Source of the DNA: Bradyrhizobium sp. 200
GTDB taxonomy: Bacteria; Pseudomonadota; Alphaproteobacteria; Rhizobiales; Xanthobacteraceae
Reading direction: 5' to 3'
DNA length: 64,000 nucleotides
Assembly (NCBI RefSeq): GCF_023100945.1
Contig: NZ_CP064689.1
Coordinates: 434,001 to 498,000 of the forward strand
The notes under the pieces were generated by a model, which was not told the DNA's origin, did no database searches, and saw only the letters and a program-made list of their open reading frames with translations. This document shows, one piece after another, positions 52,166 to 61,632 of the stretch (positions within the stretch are counted from its first letter, which is position 1; each line of letters opens with the position of its first letter). The position numbers and the translations under genes are program-made.

Positions 52166-53122
52166 TCAGTCGGATCCTCGCGCGCGGGCCAAGGTGCGCG
52201 ATGCCGTTTCATGGAACGTCGCGCGATAGAGTCTTGCAAACTCGCCCATGTGATGGAAGCCGTTGGCCCGGGCGCACGACGTCACGGTGATGGCGTCGGA
52301 TCCTTTCACGAGCTGTGCGCGGGCCGACCAAAGCTGCTTGAGACGCAAATAGCGATGCAGGCTCATGCCGCGAACGCTCGCCACCGCCGTGCCCAGCGTT
52401 CTGACCGAGACGCCGCATTGTTCGGCGAGGTCGGCGCTGTAGATCGCCGAGGCGGCATGAAACGCGACATATTCGTCGATCGTGCGAACGAGGCGGCAAT
52501 AGCCCTTGCTTGTAAGCCGGCCCGCCAATTCCGGCGTCCTGCTGTGGCGGAACATCTCGTCGATGACGAGCAACAGTTCTTCCTGGATCGCAAGCGCCGA
52601 GTTCGGCTCCTGCAACAGGTCCGGTCTGGCGGAAGCCGTCTGCAGAATGCGGGTGGTGATAGACCTGACCGTCGTTAGATCGTCGGCGTCCGGCGTGAAC
52701 GGGCATAGCTCATCCGGCGTGTCGAACCATTCCCGGTCGCGCATGCCGGGTCCTAGGGTGATGATCGCGTGCAGCGACCCGTGAGGCTCGACGAACTGAA
52801 GATCCACATTGCCGCGCATGCCGACAAAGGTCGGACGGTCCACGGACAGGCCGTTGACGGAGACTTCGTAAGCATCCTTGATCTGGAATATGACAACGCC
52901 GTGCGCGGCGCGGTAGCTGACATCGACAATGCGGGGAAACGAGGTGAGCAGGGCGATCTGGCAGCCCGGCAACTGCACTATCGCGCGCGCCGTATGGAAA
53001 TTCGCGAGACTCAGCGGGACGCTGCGCGCATCCGCGACGAACTCGACCGGCCGGAAGGCGTCGATGTCGGAAAATTGGGCGATCGAAAGAGCCGGTGAAG
53101 GCGAAAGCTTCTGAAACAGCAT
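52166..53122 (-). CDS. AraC family transcriptional regulator
   Basis: A 318-residue regulator with an N-terminal AraC-binding-like domain (about 1-200) and a C-terminal double helix-turn-helix (about 218-315: LAEQCGVSVRTLGTAVASVR and FHHMGEFARLYRATFHETAS). ATG 53122 is chosen over TTG 53131. Divergent from the RraA-cupin-Bug operon across about 390 bases, so it probably controls that operon in response to its substrate. Confidence 0.92.
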   Translation of the reverse strand: MLFQKLSPSPALSIAQFSDIDAFRPVEFVADARSVPLSLANFHTARAIVQLPGCQIALLTSFPRIVDVSYRAAHGVVIFQIKDAYEVSVNGLSVDRPTFVGMRGNVDLQFVEPHGSLHAIITLGPGMRDREWFDTPDELCPFTPDADDLTTVRSITTRILQTASARPDLLQEPNSALAIQEELLLVIDEMFRHSRTPELAGRLTSKGYCRLVRTIDEYVAFHAASAIYSADLAEQCGVSVRTLGTAVASVRGMSLHRYLRLKQLWSARAQLVKGSDAITVTSCARANGFHHMGEFARLYRATFHETASRTLARARGSD

Positions 53123-53515
53123 CTGAGGCAACTGGCGCGCGAATCTTCTAATTTGGATAGTAACGTCGAATGGGTCTGGTTAAACCCGTGTTAACACGTG
53201 TGGCCGAGCAGGTGCGGTTTCACGCCGCGGGTGTCGCGTGAACGACGGGGCCCATTCGGAAATCCGCCGAGTTCGAAGGGCTTAGCGGGGTAGGACCTGA
53301 TGATTGAGCACCGTGGAGGTGCTGCGGGTGTTGCAAATCCATTATAACTGCTCCTGCGGAATGCTATTTGTTTTGCGGCGACGGAGGACTCCATGGTGCT
53401 GCGCCGTGCCGTGAGCTACCAGTTCAGCGCACAGCCTCGCTCATCGCGGTGCCGGCTTGCCGACATTGCGCCGCGGGCGGAGTGGCAGAGCAATCGCAAG
53501 GGGGAAACAGTCTGC
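53123..53515. other. Divergent promoter region of AraC and RraA operon
   Basis: About 390 bases with no separate gene. A TTAACACGTGTGG half-palindrome (GTGTTAACACGTG-like, near 53190-53202) is the best candidate for a regulator site. The RraA frame is open upstream from 53393, but this part is not family-like. Confidence 0.4.
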
Positions 53516-54154
53516 ATGAGCATCACCACGGCCATGACGAGCGTGCCGAAGCCCGCACCCGACCTGATCGAGGCGTTCAGGGGCGCGCCGACCTCTGTGA
53601 TCTCTGACAACCTTGCCCGGCTGCCGGGCGCCGTGGGCCTGCGGCCGTTCCATCGCGGCAGCAAGCTGGTGGGCGTCGCCTTCACCGTGCGCACGCGGCC
53701 CGGCGACAACCTTGCGATTCACCGCGCGCTCGAACTGGTCGGGCCGGGCGACGTCATCGTGGTCGATGGCGGCGGCGACGAGACGCGGGCGCTGGTCGGC
53801 GAGATCATGAAGAACATTGCCGAATACCGGGGCGCTGCGGGTTACGTCATCGACGGCGCCATCCGCGACGTCGCGGCATTCGCCGCATCCGACTTTCCCT
53901 GCTTTGCCCGCACGGCCATCCACCGCGGGCCCTACAAGAGCGGCCCGGGCGAAATCAACGTGCCGGTTTCGATCGGCGGCTCGGTGATCGCGCCCGGCGA
54001 TATCGTGGTGGGCGACGAGGATGGCGTGGTGTCGTTTCCCGCCTCGATCGCAGCCACCGTGCTGGAAGCGGTCCGTGCCCAGATCGCGCGCGAGGAGGAT
54101 ACGATCACCGCGATACGCGAAGGCCGCTACCAGGGCAGCTACGGCAAATCTTGA
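53516..54154 (+). CDS. RraA family protein (HMG/CHA aldolase or oxaloacetate decarboxylase-like)
   Basis: A 212-residue member of the RraA fold, which includes 4-hydroxy-4-methyl-2-oxoglutarate aldolase. Typical segments: TSVISDNLARLPGAVGLRPF, VIVVDGGGDETRALVGEI (Gly-rich site), AAGYVIDGAIRDV with the Arg-Asp pair for metal and substrate, and APGDIVVGDEDGVV. ATG 53516 follows AAGGGGGAAACAG. First gene of an operon with a cupin and a Bug binding protein, consistent with uptake and cleavage of a carboxylate. Confidence 0.9.
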   Translation: MSITTAMTSVPKPAPDLIEAFRGAPTSVISDNLARLPGAVGLRPFHRGSKLVGVAFTVRTRPGDNLAIHRALELVGPGDVIVVDGGGDETRALVGEIMKNIAEYRGAAGYVIDGAIRDVAAFAASDFPCFARTAIHRGPYKSGPGEINVPVSIGGSVIAPGDIVVGDEDGVVSFPASIAATVLEAVRAQIAREEDTITAIREGRYQGSYGKS

Positions 54155-54175
54155 AGGACGCTTGAGGGAGAAACG

Positions 54176-54544
54176 ATGAGCCAGAAGGACGAATTTCACA
54201 GTCTGGATAACCCGGCCGACGGCTTGTTTCGCGAGCTCGCGTCCGGGGTCACGACGCGCATCTTCTCCGGCGAGCACGCGATGCTGTCGGTGGTGACGCT
54301 GGCGCCGCACGCGCAAGGCACGCTGCATCATCACCCCGAGGAACAATGGGGCGTGCTGCTCGACGGCTCGGCCATCCGGGTTCAGGGCGGTGAGGAAATT
54401 CCGGTGAAGAAAGGCGATTTCTGGCGCACGCCGGGTAACGTCCCGCACACCATGCGGGCTGGACCGGACGGCGCCCGCGTGCTTGACATCTTCAGCCCGC
54501 CGCGGCCCGAGTACAAAAAGGCCGGGTCCGGCTTCGGCACTTAA
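54176..54544 (+). CDS. Cupin domain protein
   Basis: A 122-residue single cupin. The metal motif is partly seen in GTLHHHPEEQWGVLLDG (His ligands plus Glu), and the second in PHTMRAGPDGARVLDIFSP. Such small cupins serve as isomerases, lyases or sensors in sugar-acid and aromatic catabolism. It starts 21 bases after the RraA gene with GAGGGAGAAACG as ribosome site. Confidence 0.88.
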   Translation: MSQKDEFHSLDNPADGLFRELASGVTTRIFSGEHAMLSVVTLAPHAQGTLHHHPEEQWGVLLDGSAIRVQGGEEIPVKKGDFWRTPGNVPHTMRAGPDGARVLDIFSPPRPEYKKAGSGFGT

Positions 54545-54598
54545 GACAAGTCTGCGAACAAAACAAAAAATCGCAGCGACAATGGGAGGAGAGTTCTG

Positions 54599-55558
54599 GT
54601 GAAGATTACAAGACGCAACTTGCTTGCGGCGTCAGCCGCTTTCGCGGTGACGCCGGCGCTGGCCCAGCAGGCCAAGAACATGACGCTGGTGGTGCCGTTT
54701 CCGCCGGGAGGCTCCACCGACGCGCTGGCGCGGCTGTTGCAGTCTCACCTGCAGACCAAACTCGGCCGGACTGTGCTGGTGGAGAACAAATCCGGCGCGG
54801 CCGGCTCGCTCGGCGCCGTGCAGGTCGCCAAGAGCGCGCCCGACGGCGCGACGTTCCTGGTGACCTTCGACTCGCACGCGGTCATCCCCTCGATCCTCGA
54901 AAAGCCGGGACTGGATGTCGAGAAGGATCTGGTGCCCGTGTTCCTGGTCGGCACCGCGCCTTACGTCCTCGCCGCGAATGCCGAGCGGCCGTACAAGACC
55001 TTTGCCGACGTGGTCGCCGCCTGCAAGGCAAGTCCCGGCGCGGTGAAATACGCCTCTGTCGGCATCGGCACGCTCGGTCATCTCGCGATGACGGTGCTGG
55101 GCAAGAAGGCCGGCGTCGAGATCACGCATGTGCCCTACCGCGGCGGAGGGCCGGCCATGAACGACGTGCTCGGCGGACATGTCGACATGATCATCGGGTC
55201 GGCGGCGCTGATCACGGCGCAGCTCGGCACCAACAGGCTGCGTCCCATCCTGCAATTGGGCCGCGAGCGGATGGCTGCGCTCAAGGACACGCAGACCGCG
55301 ATCGAGGCAGGCTTCCCCGATTTCGAGACGCTGGCCTGGTGGGGCGTTTTCGCGCCGAAGGACACGCCGCCCGATGTCATCGCCAGCATGGCGAAATCGG
55401 TGAAGGAGATTTTGAGCGAGCCGGCGGTGGCGTCGCAATTGCGCGAGACGCAGCAGATGACGCTCCTGCTCGCCGACGGGAAGGAATTCTCGACGTTTTT
55501 CGCCAAGCAGGTCAGCATCTGGGGCCAGGTGGTGCGCGAGAACAACATCAAGGCGTAG
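54599..55558 (+). CDS. Bug/TctC-family substrate-binding protein
   Basis: A 319-residue periplasmic binding protein with a twin-arginine-like signal (MKITRRNLLAASAAFAVTPA, cleavage at ALA-QQ). LVVPFPPGGSTDALARLLQ and VLVENKSGAAGSLGAVQVAK are Bug-family ligand segments. GTG 54599 follows GGGAGGAGAG. Third gene of the operon; no TctAB membrane genes follow. It presumably captures the carboxylate degraded by the RraA-like enzyme. Confidence 0.92.
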   Translation: MKITRRNLLAASAAFAVTPALAQQAKNMTLVVPFPPGGSTDALARLLQSHLQTKLGRTVLVENKSGAAGSLGAVQVAKSAPDGATFLVTFDSHAVIPSILEKPGLDVEKDLVPVFLVGTAPYVLAANAERPYKTFADVVAACKASPGAVKYASVGIGTLGHLAMTVLGKKAGVEITHVPYRGGGPAMNDVLGGHVDMIIGSAALITAQLGTNRLRPILQLGRERMAALKDTQTAIEAGFPDFETLAWWGVFAPKDTPPDVIASMAKSVKEILSEPAVASQLRETQQMTLLLADGKEFSTFFAKQVSIWGQVVRENNIKA

Positions 55559-55884
55559 ACGGCTTTCGATCCGCACGTGGCAGGTTCTGCGGACCCGGAG
55601 GGCACTCAGCCATTGCTCCAACTTTTCAACGAGTTGGGGTCTATTTTGGTAAACTGGGCGCCCGGTTTGCCCCTCCTGCCGCTGAAATGAACTCATCGCG
55701 AGTGCTCTCGCCAAGGCGGGTACAATTCGCTGGGCACCGGCAATGCCGTCGCGTTGACGCACGACCAACCCCAGCGGCTTTGCTCAGTCGGTGAGCAGCC
55801 ATTGCATTTGCCTGCCGATCACTGTTTGCTACAATCCTCTGGCGTCGCAGTAGTTGTGGCCACTTGAGAGTTGTTGCGCGTGTG
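55559..55884. other. Intergenic region upstream of the cyclase gene
   Basis: No gene is supported. It marks a change from the catabolic operon to a block with less extreme G+C. A promoter-like site lies at 55808-55835. Confidence 0.4.
55808..55835 (+). promoter_or_regulatory. Putative promoter of the adenylate cyclase gene
   Basis: TTGCCT and TACAAT separated by 16 bases, ending 49 bases before the chosen ATG. Confidence 0.5.
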
Positions 55885-57675
55885 ATGATGATCAAAGTCG
55901 ACAACACGTTGCCGGAAGACGGCGCGGACAAGGGTCAGCCCAAAAGGCGCACCGCCGCCACGGTATTCATCGATGTCGTCGGATATTCCCGGCTTATGGG
56001 GAGCGACGAGGCAGGCACACATCAACGATGGATGTCGATGCGAAAGGACGTTATTGAGCCGCGCGTGGCTTCCTGTGGTGGGGAGGTGATCAAGAGTACT
56101 GGTGACGGCCTGCTTCTCGAATTCGAGAATCCGGTTGACGCGGTCGGCTTCGCACTCGGCACGCAGTACCATTTGGCCGAAACGTCATCTGGCGGAAGCG
56201 ATTCGCTGCAATTGCGGATGTCGGCAAATGTCGGCGACATTATCGTTGAACAAGGCGACATCTACGGGGACGGGGTCAATATTGCAGCCCGACTCCAGGA
56301 ATTCGCCGGCCCGGGTGGGGTCGTGATTTCCGGAGCCATCCATGATCAAGTGAAGGATCGGATGCGCTACCAGGCCGCCGAGCTTGGGTTTCTCACACTC
56401 AAGAATATCGAGCGCCGTATCCGGGCGTTCAAGATAGCGCATCACGAACTACGGCCCCCGACAATCTCGGTGGCGCATGCGCTCAAGCCATCTGTGGCCG
56501 TATTGCCATTGCGTATGCTCGGTCTCAAGGCGGCGGATGCTTACCTCGCACAAGGGATCGTACACGACATCGTTGCCTCGCTGGCGGGAATTCGCGAACT
56601 GTTTGTCGTGTCCAGCACGTCCACACTTGGTTTCACCGATCCCACGATCGACCCTGCCGCCATTTGCAGCCGTCTGGGCGTACGGTATCTCGTCACAGGA
56701 ACGCTCACACGGCAGGGCGAGCTGCTGCGGATGCGCGTCGAGTTGATCGACGCCGATACACGGTCGATGTTGTGGACCAACCAGTACGAGTCGTCGATTG
56801 CCCAATTGTTCGACGTGCAAGAGAAAATTGCGACGAGCATCGCGTACGCGCTCCTTCCGCATATCCACATTTCCGAACTGAAGCATTCCGAGCGCAAGGT
56901 TCCGCAGAGCTTGAACGCCTACGACTTGGTCCTGCAAGGGATGTATCGCCTATATCGTCTCGGTCCTGCCGACATGCTCGCAGCGCGGACCTTGTTCGAG
57001 CGGGCCCTGGAACACGACCCGCAATATGCAGCGGCCTACGCCCTGATGGCCAAATGGTATATCCTGCACATTGGCGAGGGTCATTCCACCGACTTCAAGG
57101 CCGATTCCCGCGAAGCGCTGAGACTTGCGACACGAGCGCTCGAGTTCGAACCGTCGGATCCGATGGCGCTCGCCATTTTTGGGCACATCAATTCCTTTCT
57201 GTTCGCCGCGTACGATCGTGCCATCGACGCCTTCGATCGCGCGATTGGAGGAACGCCCAGTTCTGCAATCGCGTGGTCACTGAGCGCATCGACCTACTGC
57301 TATCTCGGAGATGGACCGCGTGCGGTGGCGCGCGCATCATACGGGATGTCACTGTCGCCACTCGACCCATACGCCTACTTCTATCAGTCGGCGCTCACCA
57401 ACGCGCACTATACCAATGAGACCTTTGACGAGGCTGTCTATTGGGGCACGAAGGTCATGGCGGCGGCTCCGCAGTTTGTCGCGAACTTGCGGCTGCTTGC
57501 GGCGAGTCTTGTCGCTGCGGGTTCTCTCGATCAGGCCCGCGAAGTCGGAGCCGCGCTCCTGCATGTCGACCCGGCGTTCTCCGTTGAAAAATTTTGCAGT
57601 TGGTACCCGATCAAGCAGCCGGACCGGCGCGCTCTATTTGGAGATCGATTGATTAAAGCCGGGCTGCCCCGCTGA
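55885..57675 (+). CDS. Class III adenylate cyclase-TPR protein
   Basis: A 596-residue protein. The cyclase homology domain (about 23-185) has FIDVVGYSRLMGSDE with metal Asp30 and STGDGLLLEF with Asp74, so it is probably active in making cAMP. A TolB-like region (about 200-330, PSVAVLPLRML) and TPR-like repeats (about 340-560, LFERALEHDPQYAAAYALMA) follow. This layout is abundant in Rhizobiales. No membrane segment, so cytosolic. ATG 55885 is chosen over TTG 55864; ATG 55888 is also possible. Confidence 0.92.
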   Translation: MMIKVDNTLPEDGADKGQPKRRTAATVFIDVVGYSRLMGSDEAGTHQRWMSMRKDVIEPRVASCGGEVIKSTGDGLLLEFENPVDAVGFALGTQYHLAETSSGGSDSLQLRMSANVGDIIVEQGDIYGDGVNIAARLQEFAGPGGVVISGAIHDQVKDRMRYQAAELGFLTLKNIERRIRAFKIAHHELRPPTISVAHALKPSVAVLPLRMLGLKAADAYLAQGIVHDIVASLAGIRELFVVSSTSTLGFTDPTIDPAAICSRLGVRYLVTGTLTRQGELLRMRVELIDADTRSMLWTNQYESSIAQLFDVQEKIATSIAYALLPHIHISELKHSERKVPQSLNAYDLVLQGMYRLYRLGPADMLAARTLFERALEHDPQYAAAYALMAKWYILHIGEGHSTDFKADSREALRLATRALEFEPSDPMALAIFGHINSFLFAAYDRAIDAFDRAIGGTPSSAIAWSLSASTYCYLGDGPRAVARASYGMSLSPLDPYAYFYQSALTNAHYTNETFDEAVYWGTKVMAAAPQFVANLRLLAASLVAAGSLDQAREVGAALLHVDPAFSVEKFCSWYPIKQPDRRALFGDRLIKAGLPR

Positions 57676-57754
57676 CGGCGTGATGAATCGCGCCGCAGCG
57701 CTTGGTGGCCACCAAGCATGAACCAGGTTCCGCAGGACAGCTCTGGAGGATGAC

Positions 57755-58642
57755 GTGGGTATGGGCATGGGCATGGGTATGGGCATGGGTATGGGTATGG
57801 GCATGGGAATGGGCATGGGAATGGGAATGGGAATGGGAATGGCGTTCGGCGCTACGCCTCCCGAGCTCGGTTTCCGGCCCCTGACTCTGCAATACCAACT
57901 TGGCCCGAATACCGATCCCAGCTTCCCAGACGGGCTGCTGCCCACGGCATCCTGGAAGGACAGGGTCGGGCCATGGGATCCCGATGTTCGCTGTCTGCTC
58001 TATCTCACGGAGTTCATAAGAGAGACTGATTGGGACACGATCGCCGCCGACATCGCTACGGACCGTCCTGAACTGCTCGACTGGCAGCAGAACAAACCGA
58101 ACTATGCAGCCTTTGTCAGCTCCGAGATCAGACAGCTACAGCAGCTCATGCAAACCGATCGTGAGCGCTACATGGCTGAAATCGTGACGCAACATGACAA
58201 CGCGCCCGGCTACTGGGTGAGCCTGATGGCTGTCAACAACGAACAGCATTACAACACCGTGGTGGTGATGAATCTTGCGGTTCGGATCGGCCAGATCGTT
58301 GCTGCCTTCTACAAGGACTACTACGAGCGACCGCGACCGTCGTTTGTGTGTCCCGGCCTGCTGCCGGCCTTCGGTCCACCGGCGCACGCATCCTTTCCAA
58401 GCGGTCATTCGCTCCAGAGCTGGCTCATGTCACTGTTCCTGGAGGAGGCAGCGCCTGCCTACAGGGATGAACTGTATTGGCTTGCTGAAAGGGTCGCATT
58501 CAACCGCGAAAGAGCGGGAGTCCACTATGAAAGCGATACGAAAGCAGGCAGGTTCATTGCCGGGAAGTGCAAGGCAAAGATCATGGCTTCCTGTCCCGAC
58601 ATCAAAAGGCTGTTCACAGAAGCTGCGAACGAGTGGAGCTAG
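57755..58642 (+). CDS. PAP2/vanadium haloperoxidase-family protein with Met-Gly repeat
   Basis: A 295-residue protein. Residues 1-28 are fourteen Met-Gly repeats. The rest is a PAP2/vanadium haloperoxidase domain with all three phosphate/vanadate motifs: K187-x6-R194-P195 (KDYYERPRP), PSGH 215-218 and R251-x5-H257-x3-D261 (RERAGVHYESD). No clear membrane helices, so a soluble haloperoxidase or acid phosphatase is more likely than a lipid phosphatase. GTG 57755 follows GGAGG; any of the following ATGs could also start. It follows the cyclase gene by 79 bases. Confidence 0.85.
   Translation: MGMGMGMGMGMGMGMGMGMGMGMGMGMGMAFGATPPELGFRPLTLQYQLGPNTDPSFPDGLLPTASWKDRVGPWDPDVRCLLYLTEFIRETDWDTIAADIATDRPELLDWQQNKPNYAAFVSSEIRQLQQLMQTDRERYMAEIVTQHDNAPGYWVSLMAVNNEQHYNTVVVMNLAVRIGQIVAAFYKDYYERPRPSFVCPGLLPAFGPPAHASFPSGHSLQSWLMSLFLEEAAPAYRDELYWLAERVAFNRERAGVHYESDTKAGRFIAGKCKAKIMASCPDIKRLFTEAANEWS
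57760..57843 (+). repeat. ATGGGN hexanucleotide tandem repeat
   Basis: About fourteen in-frame copies of ATGGGC, ATGGGT or ATGGGA at the 5' end of the haloperoxidase-like gene. The unit is a multiple of three, so slippage would change length, not frame. Confidence 0.9.
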
Positions 58643-58755
58643 TCAGCAACCGGGACTGCTACCGGCTCTGCCCAGATTGGAAGATCCATGCGAGCGGAGC
58701 GGCTGGCAATGTTGTCGCAATTTCCCCCGGCAGCGCGGGTCCATTTGCGTAGGCG

Positions 58756-61227
58756 TTACGGGAGTGTCCACTCCCGATAACCGAGATTGTTATCGGTGCG
58801 GACAAGGTCCGCTACTGCCACAGGACCGGCAGCACATGGCAGGCTGGACCCGGTATCGATGTTACTGCGGTCCCCTGCGACCGTCGCGCGGACAAGCAAC
58901 GCGTTTTTGCTCGCGGCTTGTGGTGTCCACCTGAAGGGTCCGAATTTCACCGAGCCCCCATGGGGCACATCCAGCGTGGTATTGGCGCCTTGCAGTCGTT
59001 GCCAGCCACCCGCTGCGGTGTCCCAGGACTCTGCAGCATCGTCCACGGCCGCGAACAGATCGACCGACGTGCTGACAGCCGTCTGGCCGCCGCGGTTGCC
59101 AAGAATGACGTAGACATAGTTGACGTAGCCGGGACGCGGCGACTGATGTGGCGCATCGTCGTCGTCGCTGTGTTGGACCCAAAGAACCTCGGGAAGTGAC
59201 CACCAATCGCGGCTGTACTGGTATTCTCCGTGACGACCATCATCGACGTAGATATCGATAGGCGGTGAATTGCCCGGCTTGTTTTGGCGCGACGGAGTGG
59301 TCTGATAAAGGCCTTGTCGTTCGAAACCCCAGCGGACAACCTTGTGCAACATTCCGCCGAGCCGCTTCGATCCCTCATAGTCGAGATCAGGTGTCCCGAT
59401 GTCTGCCTCCATAAGGGCAGTGGCGAATTGGGTTGCCTCGCTCGTCGGCTCTGTCTCGACAGCGCCGAGCGATGCTATCGCGCGGACAATAAGATAGGCG
59501 GTGTAATATGCGGCCGCCCTGCGGCGCTCGAGATCCGCCTCCCAGGTGCCTGGCCCGCTGCTGCGAACTGCATCTCCGCCTACCGCAAGATAGAGGCGAA
59601 ACAAAGTGCTGGACAGGATCTGCTCGGAATTATAGCCGGCAGGATCACGGAGCGGGTATGTGGGACCGGGTTTCTCATAGAGCGTACCGTTCCAGCCCCA
59701 GCCTTGCTCGACGTCACGATCGTGGCGTCGCAGCGGCAGCTGGATAAAGGGAAACGTCACACCACGCCAGGTGTCCGGAAGCTTCGACGCCGGATCACAC
59801 ATGATTGCCCCGAGCGCGTCGCCTGCGCTATGGGCGAAGTCGAATTCGGTTGATCCGGTCGCGGCGAGGATCAGGACATGACAAAATTCATGCCATACGA
59901 AACGCGGGTCGGCGGCAAGCCCCAGCGGGTGCTTCCAACTGTCCGAAAAATCCGCAAGCCCAAACAGCATCGCAACGTTCCAGGGGCGCTGCGCCTTGTT
60001 GCCTAGGAACGGCGTCACATATGCGTTTATGCCGCGACCATCGCGTGCACCGGGCCCCGACAAGAGTTTGGCCCGATGGTCGACGGTCAAAGGCAATACG
60101 ACATCACTGAAGTGGTCTTCGGGTTTAAAGCCGAATCCCTCAACCAGTCGCATCATTGAGTCGCAATGACAGTACGCGCTAACCGCGGCAAATTCATTGC
60201 TTCGAGCCGAAAAGCCGAAGGGAGGCAACTGCTCCGGTGGATCGTATTGCGGGCCGAGCGCAGCAGTCTTGCGCAACTTGACACGTGGTCCGGATAACCT
60301 GCGCCGCCCGCCGCCGCCGTGGTCGAGGTCAAGAAGTGCAACTGGGTCGCGCAGTGGGTCGAGAAGGGCAGCGCCGCTGTCGGGGCGGAGTTCAAAAGCG
60401 CCTCTCTTGCTGCTGGGATCGCTTTGAAAAGCATATCCGGCGCATGCTGACGCGATCGGAGCCTTGCGGAGAAGCTTGTCCTCCAGAGGGTCGAAAAGGA
60501 TCCGATGCGCAATTGAGCCGCCGCCCGCCACTGACAGGAAAATCGTGGTGCTGATTGCAAGACCAAGCGCGCTATCGCCATCGTCATAGACAGTGCTGCG
60601 TCCAGGTCGAGGATACGCAACCAGCCTTGCCTCGGCGATTCCAGCCGTTGAGTCCAGACCTATGACAGGGGCGAGCCCTCGCAAGACTAGTTCCGCTGGG
60701 AGATCGTCGGCCCATGCCGGCTCCAGGCGACGACCAAACACCCGTTCCACATGGGACGATTCGATCGACAGATCGGCATGCTCGAGCGTCGTTAGTCGAG
60801 CACTGGTGATCTGGAGGCCGGCGGCCTGCCGCCTGTGGTGTACAACCAGACGTATACTGCCACCCTGAACATCCGGGACGAATTCCGAAGACTTGATTTT
60901 GGCTGGAACTGTCTGCTGGCACCAGACGATCGTGGTCTCGATCCCAGAATTCCGCTTCAGTTCGCGAGCGGGCGTCCATCGAAATCTCGATTTGTTGGAT
61001 CGCCCGGGTCCATCGGTGTCGAGCGTGCTCTTGAGGTGATACCAATCGGCCTCCTCAAGCGGCAGCAACCCTCTCTCGAGCGCCGCCAGCCTCAGGTATT
61101 CGAGCGCCGCCGACTTGGCTGGCAGGCCAGGTTCGGCCTCTGCCGGCGTTTGCAAATGCCGTAACTCTCGAATAACCCCGTGAATATCCTTCTCAATCAG
61201 AAGATCTGGTTCTTGCGGAAGAATCAC
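58756..61227 (-). CDS. Large putative metallopeptidase (HExxH), unknown family
   Basis: An 823-residue protein. WHEFCH (H446, E447, H450) lies in a context resembling gluzincins such as fungalysin (NAYVTPFLGN upstream; AHSAGDALGAI downstream). The residue where Glu is usual for the third zinc ligand is His466, so the ligand set may differ. Residues 640-823 include a beta-rich, Ig-like domain (YVYVILGNRGGQTAVSTSVD, then VKFGPFRWTP). No signal peptide is seen. GTG 61227 follows GAGGTGAG. Oriented towards the haloperoxidase gene (convergent). Confidence 0.7.
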   Translation of the reverse strand: MILPQEPDLLIEKDIHGVIRELRHLQTPAEAEPGLPAKSAALEYLRLAALERGLLPLEEADWYHLKSTLDTDGPGRSNKSRFRWTPARELKRNSGIETTIVWCQQTVPAKIKSSEFVPDVQGGSIRLVVHHRRQAAGLQITSARLTTLEHADLSIESSHVERVFGRRLEPAWADDLPAELVLRGLAPVIGLDSTAGIAEARLVAYPRPGRSTVYDDGDSALGLAISTTIFLSVAGGGSIAHRILFDPLEDKLLRKAPIASACAGYAFQSDPSSKRGAFELRPDSGAALLDPLRDPVALLDLDHGGGGRRRLSGPRVKLRKTAALGPQYDPPEQLPPFGFSARSNEFAAVSAYCHCDSMMRLVEGFGFKPEDHFSDVVLPLTVDHRAKLLSGPGARDGRGINAYVTPFLGNKAQRPWNVAMLFGLADFSDSWKHPLGLAADPRFVWHEFCHVLILAATGSTEFDFAHSAGDALGAIMCDPASKLPDTWRGVTFPFIQLPLRRHDRDVEQGWGWNGTLYEKPGPTYPLRDPAGYNSEQILSSTLFRLYLAVGGDAVRSSGPGTWEADLERRRAAAYYTAYLIVRAIASLGAVETEPTSEATQFATALMEADIGTPDLDYEGSKRLGGMLHKVVRWGFERQGLYQTTPSRQNKPGNSPPIDIYVDDGRHGEYQYSRDWWSLPEVLWVQHSDDDDAPHQSPRPGYVNYVYVILGNRGGQTAVSTSVDLFAAVDDAAESWDTAAGGWQRLQGANTTLDVPHGGSVKFGPFRWTPQAASKNALLVRATVAGDRSNIDTGSSLPCAAGPVAVADLVRTDNNLGYREWTLP

Positions 61228-61311
61228 AGCTCACCTCAAGGGGTCTCGATCTCCGGCACGGTGGAGTCTGAGCATGCCCCCGAGCATCGCTCGACGCAAG
61301 CGTCGTTCTCC

Positions 61312-61632
61312 TCAGAAGAAGGCCGCGAATAGAGGATCGTGAGGTCGTCCGCGACGCCTCCACCTGCCTTCCCAACTTGGGCCCGCCAAGGATGGGCGAG
61401 CCGTCCGACTCAAATGGGAATTCAGCAACATCCGGTCGATCGATAGCTCGAACAGATTGTCTTGCGTCCGCTGAATCTTTTCACCCGAGAAGGAGATGAT
61501 GTGGCTCTCATCTTCGGGATCGTTCAAGGCGACGGTGAAATTGGAGCGTCCGCCGGGGATACGTCCCTCCGCATCAGATCGCCACGTGGATGTTCCGCGC
61601 CGACGGAAGTCGGCGCATCGGGCCGAAAGCAC
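61312..61632 (-). CDS. Hypothetical protein, possibly in operon with the HExxH gene
   Basis: A 106-codon frame on the same strand, 84 bases upstream of the HExxH gene. The middle (SNFTVALNDPEDESHIISFS and TQDNLFELSIDRMLLNSHLS) looks protein-like, while both ends are Arg-rich and doubtful. No family recognised; the true start may be internal. Confidence 0.35.
   Translation of the reverse strand: MLSARCADFRRRGTSTWRSDAEGRIPGGRSNFTVALNDPEDESHIISFSGEKIQRTQDNLFELSIDRMLLNSHLSRTARPSLAGPSWEGRWRRRGRPHDPLFAAFF

Noticed and set aside
57634..57945. Minus-strand frames giving His-Ser/His-Ala or Pro-Ile/Pro-Met repeats
   Set aside because: These are reverse readings of the ATGGGN tandem repeat. The plus-strand frame continues into a well-conserved haloperoxidase domain.
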